From the NCBI GenBank assembly GCA_030998225.1, contig JAPYXD010000723.1, positions 23,391,501 to 23,455,500 of the forward strand: DNA of 64,000 nucleotides, written 5' to 3'. The notes below the pieces were generated by a model. It made no database searches. It saw nothing but the letters and a program-made list of their open reading frames with translations, and was not told where the DNA came from. The position numbers were made by a program, and so were the translations under genes. This document shows positions 21,046 to 32,263 of the stretch, in pieces. The DNA comes from Diplolepis rosae. Lineage: Eukaryota > Arthropoda > Insecta > Hymenoptera > Diplolepididae. Each line of letters starts with the position of its first letter. Positions within the stretch are counted from its first letter, which is position 1.

Positions 21046-22565
21046 TAGATATGAAACCATGCTGGATTCGGGTTCAAATTACAATATGGGTTACCAAGTA
21101 GTTTCCTCTATAGTTTTACATATAGTTTTCTACATGGTTTTCCACGTAATTTACTATTATGTATAATACCCCATATAGTTTCCTACATAGAATATTTCAA
21201 TAGGGACGAGAAGACCTGATATGTACATCATCTTCACCGATTTCAAGAATAAATCTTTAAGAGTAATAATAGGATCTACGAATAATACAAGCCTTTATAG
21301 AATGATAGTTGAGGTTCCATAAAATGTGTTGGAAGGGACAGAGCGAGGAAAGTTGGCAAAGAAGGGAGTGTAACGCAAAGCGATAGAGAAAGAGGTTATA
21401 GAAGGAAGAACTGCACTCCGACCCTAAGTCTGGCTTCTGGATCTGGGTGGTTGCGGAAGGAGGGACGTTCTAGGGTAGAAGGTAGAGGAGGTTGAGGTCG
21501 ACGGGCTCGCGGGAACGAGGCATTGACCTCCAGTGAGTTAGGATGTCTGCCGGTATTGATTCGGTGCTGCTGCGGTGCAGTAAACTCGAGGGTGGCAAAA
21601 CGGGAATACGGGAGTACCAAGATATCGTAGGGAGGGTAGTTTGACTGTACTATACTACTTAGAGAGAGAGAGAGAAGAAGAAGAGGGGTTTGGAGGGGGG
21701 GGGGGGTATCCCTTAAATGTAGGAAGAGTGAAGCAGACAACTGCAGAGGGTCTGAGGCTCGGGGGAGGGAGGCAAAAGGAAGCTTGAAGGGTGCAACGTA
21801 CTGGGGCAAACTTTCCTCACCGAAGGTAGCCCCCTTTCCCAACCTTTCTCTCTTTCTCATGCTTGCTTCGAGCAAAAAGGAAACTGCTCACAGACAGGGT
21901 GGTTCCCAACTTGAAAGAGCTATTGACGAGCTCCGAGGACAGACCATCCTCCAAAGAAGCGTTGCAAAATATTAAAGGTTTCTTGTTGTGAAAAAGTGTG
22001 CCAGACAGCTTTTATGACACATCCCTTATTTTTTAGGTAGATAAATATTCAGGGGAGAAAAAATATGAATTGAAAAACAGAATCAAAGAATATTTATCGG
22101 TTGAACAATATATTGCTTCCTTGATTGTGGATTTCTGAAAAATAACTGTTTTTTATAAGGACATTTGATTTCAATTCAGTTTATGGACATTTGAGTATTA
22201 CGTAAACATGGAAGGGGGAAATTTTAAGTTTACTTTAATTGATGTTTTGATCCACAATTTTCAAATATCTGGAAAAAAATTTCAGGAATTATTCTTACGA
22301 GTACTGCAAAACTTAATATAATTTAAGGATTCAAAAAATACTTATAGGTGTTTATATGAAGGGAGGAAAGGGTGAAAAGTACTTCTGTAATACTTAAATA
22401 ACTCCACTTTAGAAACATTTACAGAACTTATTTACAATTTACATTCGAATAAATTATAATAGTTACAGATTTAGGTTCTGAAGTTTTTCGATTAGTTGAG
22501 TTCTCAAAACAATGTTTTTTTTCAATATTTTTGAGAACTTGAGATTAATTCCGGAATTGATTTTC
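21046..22565. other. Unannotated stretch with GA and G microsatellites
   Basis: 21361-21975 is less AT-rich and holds GA repeats (21661-21687) and a G run (21693-21706). A 159-codon minus-strand frame here (21875-21396) is Pro/Leu/Ser-rich and crosses both microsatellites. I treat it as chance; a UTR or promoter of a distant gene is possible. 21976-22565 is AT-rich. Confidence 0.4.
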
Positions 22566-22835
22566 ATAATTTTCATCCTTCGAGAAATTCAAACGTGGAT
22601 TCTAGTTTGAGAAGCGCGGGTGGAGAATGCATAACCAAAAAGGGATGCGAAGAGCGAGCAACATGGAGGCACTGGGGCGAACTTTCGCTCTCTCGAATCC
22701 TGTCACTATGTCGCTGCTTGCTAAAGCTACAAACATTGTTTACGGAAGAATTGAACAGATAATCGGAAAAAAAGTTAGTCAAAGTGACTATTTTCTCAGT
22801 TTTTTCAATTCAGAATATTTTTTATCTTGTTGATT
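22566..22835. other. Weak coding-like patch, unassigned
   Basis: Plus frame 22627-22833 (68 codons, with METH-type start MEALGRTFALSNPV inside) and an opposing minus frame share a moderately GC-rich patch. No known domain, no splice partner found. Listed only as a place to look for a transcript. Confidence 0.2.
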
Positions 22836-24020
22836 ATTTTTTATAATCTGTAAACAATTTTATTTTAAATAAAATGAATCATGAAAAGTTTTAATCTGAT
22901 AAAAATTATCGATCTTTTATGAATGGAATAAATAGATAAATTCTGTTTGTTTCCAGCTGTTTTTGGATTATATGATTCGACAAATAAAAAATCTCTAATT
23001 TTTATTTTATTTAAACTTTTAATTACTCATTTTTGAGCCTTTCAAACTTCATCAAGGTTTTTATCTTATAGTAGCTCGCTCACTCCATGCTTATATTATA
23101 GTAAAATATTCATGTCATTGCATAAATGAACTTACAAGAAGTGTATTTGTTGCTTTTTATAAATCTGGCGCAAGATACTTATATAATAATCATGACCTTT
23201 GTTCTTTCCATAATTTTTTAAATAAGTACTATAATAATCTCTGAGTTTAAAATATCCAAAAATGGCAGATTAAAAATAAAAAAATCAGTTCCTAATTTAA
23301 TTAGTTATTTTTTTCGAATAATTAGCAGTCAAATTTTACATAAACGAATTAATACGAGTAAGTATTTTTTAAAATTAACTAACCTTTGTAAGATTTGATT
23401 GTTAATTTGTTATTATGCACTAATATAATAATAATCGGTCTAAACTATGATTGATAAAAAAACGAAAATCAATTATTAAAAAAAAGTTAACTTGTCGACT
23501 AATTTTTTTAAAATTTCTAAAAGACCCTATACGTAGCATAACTTATTATAGTAATTTTTGACTGAAAGTTTTGCAAAAAATTTTACAGGTGACTGTAATT
23601 GTCGGTAAGTTTTCAAATTTTTTAAAACATTTTCAGAAAGGTGTTCCATAAATCAAGAAAGTTATCTTACATGAACGAATAAATGTATAATTTAGTTACG
23701 CAGTTCCATTGATCCATGGCCTTAAGTAAACAATTTTGCAACAATTTTTCAGGTAACTGTAATTATCGATAATTCTTACAATATTATTCAAAATGTTGAC
23801 TAAAAAGAAGTTAACAGATGTGCTTTGTTGCTTTTATTATGTTTCCCAAATTTTCAGAAAGATGTTTTGTGAATGAAAAAAGTTATCTTGCATAAACGAA
23901 TTAATGTATGATGTAGTTACGTGGTCCAATCGATCCATGGCTTCAATAAATCATGAAAAAATTGGTTTATTGTTTCATAGAAAATATAAAATATTGCCAT
24001 TCGACTTCATATAATTTGAA
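22836..24020. other. AT-rich stretch with internal partial duplications
   Basis: 23580-23720 and 23735-23955 share GTAACTGTAATTATCG-like, AGAAAGATGTTT and ATCGATCCATGGC blocks. A similar GGTCCATGGCCTTAAG piece lies at 30430. Probably diverged repeat arms. No gene. Confidence 0.4.
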
Positions 24021-24869
24021 TACACGGAGAAACTCTTCATTCGAAAATTTAATATTACTATAGTTATATTTACTAAAATCAATGGAAAACAAGGATATAA
24101 CTTCATTTTTTGGAAATTACTATTTTGAATATTAAACTATGGAGTTACTAATAATATTGGAGAAACTTCCCAAAACCCGTACTTTTTGGAATATGCCAAC
24201 TTTGGCATGTTATTGGCATCTTGTTAGAATTTTTTTAGTACACTTTTTCCAAGTGATAATGACGTCGGAATTATCGCTTTTCATTGATTTTTTTCAATAA
24301 AAACTCATCGAAAGACATGGGCTCGAATCCCAGCGCAGTCGAAAGCGTGTTTTTTTGCACAGAAAGATTTTCAAATTCTTTAATATTTAAAAACTCAAAA
24401 ATTGATTATTTCGGTGTTATCGTGTAAGTATAATTTTGCATTATAATGTTCAAATTTCCAATGGGAATTCTCACTACGTACTATTTAAATATATGAAGTA
24501 TTCGATTGCAAAATATTCAAGTCTTTCTCTCTTCATTGTTCATTACTATTGACAATGGTAATTTCTCTAAACGATTTTGCAATTTATATTATTCAAAAGA
24601 CCAATTCTTGTATTTATAGTTTTACTTTTTATTTATATAGGTATCACTTATTTCTAGTTTCAATTTACCATCAAAGATATTAATCTTTGCAACTTTCAAT
24701 GGTAATTTATAAAGTTGCACTATATTTACGATTGGTTCAGAGAAAGTATTTCCTCCTATCGCAATGGAAAATATAATTATTTTTGTTACTATGCCCTCGC
24801 TTTCTATTGACTTTTAGTAAAAATAAATATAATAACACTTGATTTTAAAATGAAGAGTTTCTTCGTGTA
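24021..24869. mobile_element. CACGGAGAAA-type element, TA duplication
   Basis: CACGGAGAAACTCTTCATTC (24023) and GATGAAGAGTTTCTTCGTG-like right end (24867), flanked by TA. 845 bp. A T-arm-like block ATGGGCTCGAATCCCA lies at about 24317-24332 inside, perhaps an inserted tRNA fragment. Confidence 0.75.
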
Positions 24870-27122
24870 AAAAACTGTATCCTTGTAAAGAAATATTTTG
24901 AAAATTGGGTGGTTTCTTCTCAGAACATAAACCTTGACGAGTTCTAAACGACTTTTTATTGTCCCGTAACAACACTCGAGTCGCATCGTGACAAAAGGCA
25001 TTGCACTTGCGATAACTTGGAAGGAGTAAAATAGGCTTTCGAGTTGGTAGTAGTGTCACTCTACAATACATGTGTGTGTGTGTGTGTGTGTGAAGTCGCG
25101 AATATAACAAAGTCGGAACAATACGGTAGATGCGAAAGCCAAGAACGATAAAGATAGAGATATTAAAAAAGGGCTGGAGGAACAGAAATGGAGTGGTAAA
25201 TGGTAAAAGAGGGGAAGGGAAAGAGGGCGTTGGTCTATGAAGGGCGGCTGTCTAGACAGATAGTTGTTTAGAGTACACAATGACCATAAATCCGGTGCAT
25301 ATGTACGAAAAATAAAAAAAAAAATAAAATAAAATTCGCAAAGAAAAAGAAAGATCAATCTCAGGTTTTGTCATAACCATAATGCTTAAGGCAATCAAAA
25401 TTCTTTCTATCCTTATTTTGTTCATTCCCAAGAACGAATAATGGTTCCTCACCTACCTTTTGCTTTTTATGACAGAAATGATAAAAAGATGCGGACTTGG
25501 ATAAAATCTTAGGGCGCTTTTGACCATCGCATTGACTTTATAAGATAATGCTCTCACATACTTAACCTTTTTCATTCTTGGATTTTAACAGATTGGTTCG
25601 GTTAGAACTGGATTCGTCAGAAGACTTGTTATTGGCAAAAGCTTGATGGTAAATAAATCAATCCTGAAAAAACACTGAAGGTCAAGAATTCTCAGGAGAG
25701 TCTTATAAAGCACATAATAAAATATATGTTCTCGAAATGAGCTACAATATTAAATATGTTTTATGAATCGCGATAAATAGCTGAACTGATGATATATATG
25801 GAATTTGGTAAGATAAGAATATCTTATTTTTATTTTGGAGGGCTTCTTTGAATTTACAGTAAAAAGATAGTTTTCGAATGCATGAATTCCATGTCTGACA
25901 ATGGCGCCAGTGCAACAAAAGTAATATATAGTGTTCGTGTATTGTGGTTCGATTCGACTGGTTCAATTATGTTATGGACGGTGGGGTATGCGAATGATCG
26001 CTTTGCACATGCAATAATGCAACACGCAATACTCGCTGTTGCAGTCACGGGGTCATTAAGTCGGGGAAACTTCAACGAAACATCGCTGAATAGTTAAACA
26101 ATATCGACCTCTACGTTACTCAGAAACAAACGGTCATGTTGCTCTTCAAGTCTTTATCAGTATTTACACAATTTCACATAGAAGTATTGTTTATTACATA
26201 TTTTTCTAAATATCTATAAAAAACAGAACTTCAGGAATAAAGATTTACTAATATTGCATAAACGATTTTCCTATAAAATTCTAGAAATATTTAAACATAA
26301 AATTTACAACATTTATTAAAAATATTTTTTCAATGTATATATACGTGTTAATTTAAGAATTTATTCATTTAAGGGCTGTTCACCCCCAAATAAGGGTATA
26401 TTCATATAATTTGTTTCCAAAACTTCTTTCTATTGTATTATTTAACAAGAGTAAAATTATTTCTTCATTAAAAATAATCTATTTTCAAATTTAAGCAAGA
26501 TTTTTTATTAGGGGTATATACCCATTATAAGGGCGAAAAATAATAGTTGCACTATCGGTCAAACATGTTTTGACGTACACATAATTACTGCCAAGTTTCA
26601 TTCAAATCGGTCGGCTATAAGTGCGTAAAATAATAAAAATATCATTTTTGATCGAAACTTTAGGGGCTCATTTCACCCCTTAAAACTTATTTTGGGCAGA
26701 TAAGAAAAAACACGTGTCTCTTAGTTTTTGATGCTCTATCACATATTTAAAGGAGAAAAAAATCGGAGGCGGACACCTAAAAAACATTATATACTTGTAA
26801 GTCAAGTTTAGGGACATTTACAATATTTAATATATTATAAACTTCGAGAATGGTAACGAAAATGAGAATATTACCAAGAATATAACCAGCAGATAAATTC
26901 TTTTAGAATTTATGAGAATTTTCTTATTTTGGCTTGTTAAACGTATTAAATAATCATTATGAATTAATATTGTAATATGGAATTATCTTTTGATATTTTA
27001 ATCATATTTTGGTTACATAGTAAACTTCCACCTGCAGATTTTTGAAAAAATCTTGACTTAACCTCAAAATGTGCTCTCAAAGCTCGAGCGTTTTAGTTGG
27101 CCCGTTGCTGTTTGCAAATTTG
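24870..27122. other. Long stretch without a recognised gene
   Basis: Contains a GT microsatellite (25071-25092), an AAATAAAA-rich tract near 25313, and overlapping frames of 60-100 codons on both strands (25056-25358, 25742-26097) without domains. 26380-26780 has GGGGGTATATACCC-like and CACCCCTTA words that look like old repeat. No supported feature. Confidence 0.45.
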
Positions 27123-27323
27123 TACACTGAGAAAAAAATTTATCCAACAAAACTTTTTTTGTTATCCTGACAAAATATTTTGTTGTCCCAACAAAACATT
27201 TTGTTTAACCAACAAAATTTGTTTGATATAGCAAAATGTTTTGTTGACACAACAAAAGAATTTTGTTAGCTAAATACTAACCAAATATTTTTGTTGATTT
27301 GACAAAACTGTTTTATCAGTGTA
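27123..27323. mobile_element. CACTGAGAAA MITE, ACAAAA-rich type, copy 1
   Basis: 197 bp from CACTGAGAAAAAAATT (27125) to GTTTTATCAGTG (27321), flanked by TA. The interior alternates CAACAAAA and TTTTGTTG. Matches 54895-55091 with 5 mismatches and no indels. Confidence 0.9.
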
Positions 27324-28192
27324 TGTGCTTTTAATTTGTGCGGAAAAAAATGAAAAGTGAGAACTAAAAGGGTAATAATATTAAAGATATCATTAAATTA
27401 TAGGTTGTGTTCCAGACATTTGGTTTAAGGTATTATTGTGAAAATTGTTGTATGAAAATCTTAAATTTCTGTATTAAAATTCGATTTGCATCACATTAGT
27501 GGGGGTTAATAAACGGATTTATTTGTTAAATTATAATTATAATGGTAGAATTATAATATAATTTATTAAATGAAAAAAAAATTTCCTAACTTTTTGAAGT
27601 TTTACTTGACTTTTCCTGCCAATTTATAAATTCCATGACCTACAGTGACCCCGGGATATGCAAGAAAGAATAAAAAATGTTTTGTTCCTTAAAAATTTGA
27701 ATGTTGATAAATAAATATATAATTCAATATAATTATTATAATTGTAGATAGGACTTGTATCGACCCTTTGATGAATATTCGATATTTATTTCTGGACCCT
27801 AAAGCCAATTTATACATATATCGAGTAATTATTATATATATTATATACATTGTATATTATTTATTTATAAATATATTTATAAAAGTGAGCGCCTTTTATT
27901 TAACTTTAAAGGTGCTTTAAATATTGATAAATAATAATTTATACCATAAATTATTAAAATTCTCTTTATATTCTCTTAAATTCTTTAAATTCTGTAATAT
28001 TCTCGGTTATATTACATAAACTCAAATTCTCAAGAATTTAGGAACTCTAATGCTGCATGAAAATTTACAAACAGATACCCTGAAAAAGAAACCAAAGCTT
28101 AAAGTCGTATATGACTAATCAGATCCCTACCTTATCGGCACTTTTTTCTCGTCTTTCGCAATTCCACATTAATTGAGATATTGAGTTGTAAT
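27324..28192. other. AT-rich stretch, nothing recognised
   Basis: Strongly A/T with runs of TATATA near 27825-27870. 28105-28190 resembles the complement of 30355-30440 and is probably repeat debris. Confidence 0.45.
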
Positions 28193-28411
28193 TTTAAGAG
28201 CATGTGATACTTACGAAATTAACAAATTTTATTGATCTTAGGTTTCTACAGGCTTGTATCCAAAGTAGATAAAATGTTCTGTTCAAAATTTGGAAAGTAG
28301 TAGCGAAGATAGAAACGGACATAGATAGACTACTTTTGATTTAAAAATTGAAAAAAGTTCAGTTTTAGCAAAATATATCGGAAAATTTTTTTTCATTGTC
28401 AAAACCAAAAG

Positions 28412-28837
28412 TACACTCTAAAAACGATCGTGTTACTTGTACACGTAAATCACGATAGTAATTTTTTAGGCATTTGAAGTGTGTATTACAAACGTAACGT
28501 TTAATTTTCAAACACTTTAACGTTTTGTACCCGAAAAATTGAGTTGGCAATGTTTAGTAAGTACACTGAGAAAAAAATGCTATTGAATCAATAGCATTTC
28601 TTTCTAAAAGCATGTATATGATGGATTCAAATTAATATGCTACAGAAAAAGTAACATTTTTATTGGTTCTTGTAGTATATTTTTATGAATTAATAGTATA
28701 CATGCTTTTGGAAAGAAATGTTATTGATTCAATATCATTTTTTCTCAGTGTACACACTTCGCTTAATTACACACTTGATAACGTGTGTAGTGTGTAAAAA
28801 TTACACATTTCACTAAACAGTTGTTTTTAAGAGTGTA
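28412..28837. mobile_element. CACTCTTAAAAAC MITE, middle of the nest
   Basis: Ends CACTCTAAAAACGATCGTG (28414) and CAGTTGTTTTTAAGAGTG (28835) are inverted, flanked by TA. It lies within the outer element and itself holds the MITE at 28564. Confidence 0.75.
28562..28752. mobile_element. CACTGAGAAA MITE, core of the nest
   Basis: 187 bp, CACTGAGAAAAAAATGC (28564) to ATTTTTTCTCAGTG (28750), flanked by TA, nearly a full palindrome around ATTGAATCAATAGC and its complement. Confidence 0.85.
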
Positions 28838-29001
28838 GTCTATCTACGTGCAGTTTTATCTTCTCTACCATTTTTCAAATTTTGAACGCAACATTTTATC
28901 TATTTTGGATACAAACATGTAAAAACTTCAAGTTCTTCAAGAACTATCAAGTTCACATGCCCTTAAGTTATTAAGGCCATAGACATGCTTAATCATGTGA
29001 T

Positions 29002-29194
29002 TACACGGAGAAACTTTGTATAGCAATATATGTTTTTTTAATAATGATAATTCTAAAAAATATTAGAAATATATAATATACAATAGTTGATCTAATATTC
29101 AATATTTCACTACGAAAAATTCTTACAATGACACGTTTTTCCCCAAATTGAAACTTAGTTTAGCAAACATTTTGAACTTGAGTTTCTCAGTGTA
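29002..29194. mobile_element. CACGGAGAAA MITE, TA duplication
   Basis: 189 bp, CACGGAGAAACTTTGTAT (29004) to GAGTTTCTCAGTG (29192), flanked by TA. Inner TIR similarity is weak beyond about 14 bp. Confidence 0.7.
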
Positions 29195-29273
29195 GATACC
29201 TACATAATTACAAAAAAAGAATTTTTTATATAATTATAAACATTTATGACCAGACAGACTTGTCTTATACGGA

Positions 29274-30320
29274 TAGAAATTTGATGGTCGAAAGTACCAT
29301 TTTTGAGGGTAAATCAGAACCATTGGGAATTTCTACCAGTTAGTTCCAAAAATATGCTACTTAATATAACACGCTTCGGGAAATATCACCAATGATGCTA
29401 AAAATTGAAAATTCATATGCCAACTTTTGTTTGACAAAATATACCTTTAAATATGTGTATGCATATCTTTCGCATTTACATTATAAGACATTCCAAAGGT
29501 TGAACTATTACTTCCACGCATTTCGGAACATTATAATCGTAACGTTCCTATCAGAGTTCAAAGTTGGAATCGTAGATGGTACTTTTTCTCCTCCTTAAAA
29601 ACGCGTCGGGCAATCAGCGAACAGCAAACTTCAGACGACGGGTGATCAGCTGCGCTGTCACAGTAATACAAGTTCCAAAATTTCGAGCCGCAATTGCGAG
29701 AGTAGTCTAGTGGAGTTAGTTGTAGGGCTTAAGTGCGTTAAAAGCCGTAGGTCGTAGGTTTAATTTCCCCTCGGTCGCACGTATTTAGGTAGGTTTTTCG
29801 GCTAAAATGTTTGCCGCTTGACAAATAAATGAAGGGAATCGACAAGGAGCAATGAAGATCAACAGTGGCACTACGAAATGATGCAATGAAAAATTTGTTT
29901 TTCTTGAATTTGGAATTATCTCCATTGGAGATGGTAAAATCCACTTTTATTAATTTTACTTTCTAAGCCCTACTGTAGATGAAATATGAGATTGCTCGAA
30001 AGTGAAATATACCCAACATAGATGATAAAAATTTGCCTCAATGTTTCCATTTTCAAACACGCGCTGATTCCAAAACTCTGCTTTATACGATGAGGTATAT
30101 TTACATCAGAAGATTCGGTAAAATGATATGAATGCTGCGATTATGTCTCATTATTGGACTCAAATTTCAGACAAACAGCGGGTAATGATTGACATAATAA
30201 ACTTTACCATTATGATGGGACTTTTTCACAACTTTTTCCAATAGTTCTGGTTTACTCTCTAAAATGGTAGTTCTTCTCACGAAACTTGATACATTTAGCC
30301 TTCAGATTTCTTTCCGTGTA
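29274..30320. mobile_element. CACGGA(A/T)AGAAAT element with tRNA-like insert
   Basis: TACGGATAGAAATTTGATGG at the left and CAGATTTCTTTCCGTG at the right are inverted and TA-flanked; about 55 bp of subterminal similarity follows (ACCATTTT(T/A)GAG, AACCA). An inverted, truncated copy is at 20534-21045. That copy lacks 29505-29812, which marks that block as an insertion here or a deletion there. Confidence 0.75.
29700..29785 (+). ncRNA. tRNA-derived segment, SINE-like
   Basis: TAGTCTAGTGG fits the pol III A-box consensus exactly, and GGTTTAATTTCCC about 45 bases on resembles a B box. The 5' flank is a unique 100-bp GC-richer block. No clear poly(A) or duplication, so SINE status is not shown. 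Absent from the related copy at 20.8 kb. Confidence 0.45.
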
Positions 30321-30608
30321 GTGCATTTCATTTACTCTCACAAATTTTCAACTTGTTATCTCAATTTTTACAGAAATGGGGTTACAAATTGAAAACACTG
30401 ATAAGGTAGGAATCTAGTCACGTGATCCGGTTGGTCCATGGCCTTAAGTACAAAGTACTAAGGTACGTTTATCTGCTCCTAAATATTTATAATTATAAAC
30501 AAATTCATTTTTGAAAACATTTTTTATATTATATGAAATTAGAACCAGATAAACGTTCTTAACTGTTTTTTATTCAATTAATCAAAGTTTCAACTTGAAA
30601 AAATAGAC
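30321..30608. other. Short spacer
   Basis: AT-rich; includes GGTCCATGGCCTTAAG at about 30430, shared with 23710. Confidence 0.4.
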
Positions 30609-31155
30609 TATACTCGAGATTCCCTATAACGAGAAGCTCGAGCATCGGAAACCTCTCTGCAACGAGCGCGAGAGGGATCCCCTCCGTGTCCTACTTGTTG
30701 CTACGCGCTGTTATGCGCATTATATAATGCGCGCAGTCGGTCTGTCAGTGAGGCTATGTGAATAATTTATTTACATAGTTAAAAGCGTATAAAAAAGATT
30801 TCTGTGAGTATTGAACATGGAATTAACTTATTTGACGGTATGTACTCAAAATACTAAAAATATAATAATATAATAATAAAAATATCTGTGCTTAGCAGGT
30901 GTATTTTTGTATATTTTCAGAAAAAAAGAAGTCTTGACAATGAATAAAAAAATTGAAATTTTGACAAATTTGGAAAACGGGATGAAAAATTGGGAAATTT
31001 CCTAAAAAAATACAACGTTTCAAATTCGAGCGCGCTTCATTCCGTAGTAGTGGGGGAAAAGGGGTCGATCGTCTGCTCGTTATAGGGAGGCGTGACGCGC
31101 TCGTAAAAGGGAGGCCTTGTTACAGGGAATCTCGTTATAGGGAATCTCGAGTGTA
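30609..31155 (+). mobile_element. Pogo/Tigger-like non-autonomous element
   Basis: Inverted ends (C/T)ACTCGAGATTCCCTATAACGAG, 23 bp with one mismatch (30611-30633 and 31131-31153), TA duplication at both sides. Additional CTCGTTATAGGGA-type words are subterminal. Sequence style, TA target and a CENP-B/pogo-like N-terminal coding remnant inside point to the pogo/Tigger group of Tc1/mariner. Confidence 0.8.
30817..31005 (+). pseudogene. Pogo/CENP-B-type transposase N-terminus, two exons
   Basis: Start of a transposase with the pogo/CENP-B helix-turn-helix. ATG at 30817 gives MELTYLT, followed at once by a donor-like GTATGT (30838). An acceptor TTTTGTATATTTTCAG ends at 30920. The next exon reads KKEVLTMNKKIEILTNLENG in one frame, matching the LT.E.KLEIL..LE.G pattern of pogo-group N-termini, and stops at TAA 31003-31005. 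Joining donor to acceptor leaves the frame one base out, explained by a slip in the A7 run at the exon start or by another donor. A TATAAAA at about 30789 and the ATG suggest that the parental promoter is kept. The catalytic domain is absent. Confidence 0.55.
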
Positions 31156-31379
31156 TATGATCTTTTTCCCTTGTTACAAAAATGCTTTGCATGCTCACAG
31201 CACTTTTACGCAATGTTTGAAAATTCTGAGAAAATTCATGCTATCACAGTAGACTATGGGATACTCAAATTTTATGGATTGAATAATGTGCTCTAATTTC
31301 CGAGTTCACTAAAAAAATTTTAAATCTTATCCCTGATTTTACGATTCCATTGTCAGTGACCGATATTTGTAGCTGTAGC
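31156..31379. other. Short spacer
   Basis: AT-rich, no feature seen. Confidence 0.4.
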
Positions 31380-32263
31380 AACCCGTGTGGAAAAATTCCA
31401 TGGCAGTCTATTGTCTGATCTGGCCCAGGTCTGGCAACGTCCAGACCAGCTAGTCTGGAAGTTTTGGTCTGGCTCAGATCTGGCGCTGGTCAGCATTCCA
31501 TGACTAAAAAGTTTGTATGTGGCGAACGAAATTTATTTTTGCAAGTTTCGAAAAATTCCTAGGTAAGTATTAAGTTTTTAGAAATATTTATTACGCGACC
31601 GGAAACAAGTTTCTCTTTTTTGCAAATATTGCTACTACTTACTTTATGATTTTTAATCGAAGTCGATAAATGATAAATTAAAATGGTTTTTCAACCAAAA
31701 CTTTATTAACTGACCACCAATTAATGGCTAACCAGCCGCTGGCTTGAGGCTGAGCAACCTATGGCTTGTGGCTGGTCAGCCGCTGCCTACACGGAGAAAA
31801 ACGGAGGGTCGAAGTTAGAGGTTCAAAATTTTGAGAGTCATACCGACCCTCTAGATTATCAAATAGTCCTTCCATAATTTTATGGACATAATCAGGGAGA
31901 CTCTCGATTTATGATCAGCTTGATTACCACAGAGAAACAGTCACACTATCAAGATAATCAAATCAATCCTCTGGGATGATCAAGTTGAATATCTTGTTTT
32001 AAATTTTCATTTCGAACCTCAAGGACGATCAAATCGACCTTCTACAATGATCAAATCAATTATTTTTTTCTGACCCTCTACAGATGACCAGTTAGATTAT
32101 CTAGAAGGCTGACCCTCCATTTTTCTCCGTGTATCGGCTGATCGTACAAAAACGTTACAGTTCTGGCCAGCCCCAGACCAGGCCTTATAGTCAGCGCCAG
32201 AACTGGAAACCAGACAGTCTGGTCTGGCGCTGGCCAGCGCCATGAAATTTTTCCACACGGGAA
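31380..32263. mobile_element. CCCGTGTGGAAAAATT element, copy 2, AA duplication
   Basis: CCCGTGTGGAAAAATTCCATGG (31382) and CCATGAAATTTTTCCACACGGG-type right end (32261), flanked by AA. Same internal words as 19845-20362 (CAGACCAG, CTGGTCTGGC, AACGTTACAGTTCTGGCC). A MITE sits at 31790-32131; relative to copy 1 there is also an extra AT-rich block at about 31600-31680. Confidence 0.85.
31788..32133. mobile_element. CACGGAGAAA MITE in the CCCGTG element
   Basis: 342 bp, CACGGAGAAAAACGGAGGG (31790) to CCTCCATTTTTCTCCGTG (32131), TA at both sides. Copy 1 of the host element has the unoccupied site GCTGACTAGCGGC, confirming TA as the duplicated target. The interior carries repeated GA(C/T)CCTC and TGATCA words. 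Confidence 0.85.

Larger units (their letters stand above)
28193..28975. mobile_element. Outer element of a three-level nest
   Basis: 28193-28332 is inverted at 28838-28975 (shared TTTTATCTA, TTTGGATACAA, TTTCAAATTTTGAAC and CATGTGA/GTTCACATG blocks). A third arm-like copy lies at 56790-56915. Boundaries are approximate. Confidence 0.7.

Noticed and set aside
21396..21875. 159-codon minus-strand reading frame
   Set aside because: Runs through GA and G microsatellites, Pro/Leu/Ser-rich, no domain, no paralogue.
25056..25358. 100-codon frame with HTHTHTHT tail
   Set aside because: Translation of a GT microsatellite and A-rich tract.
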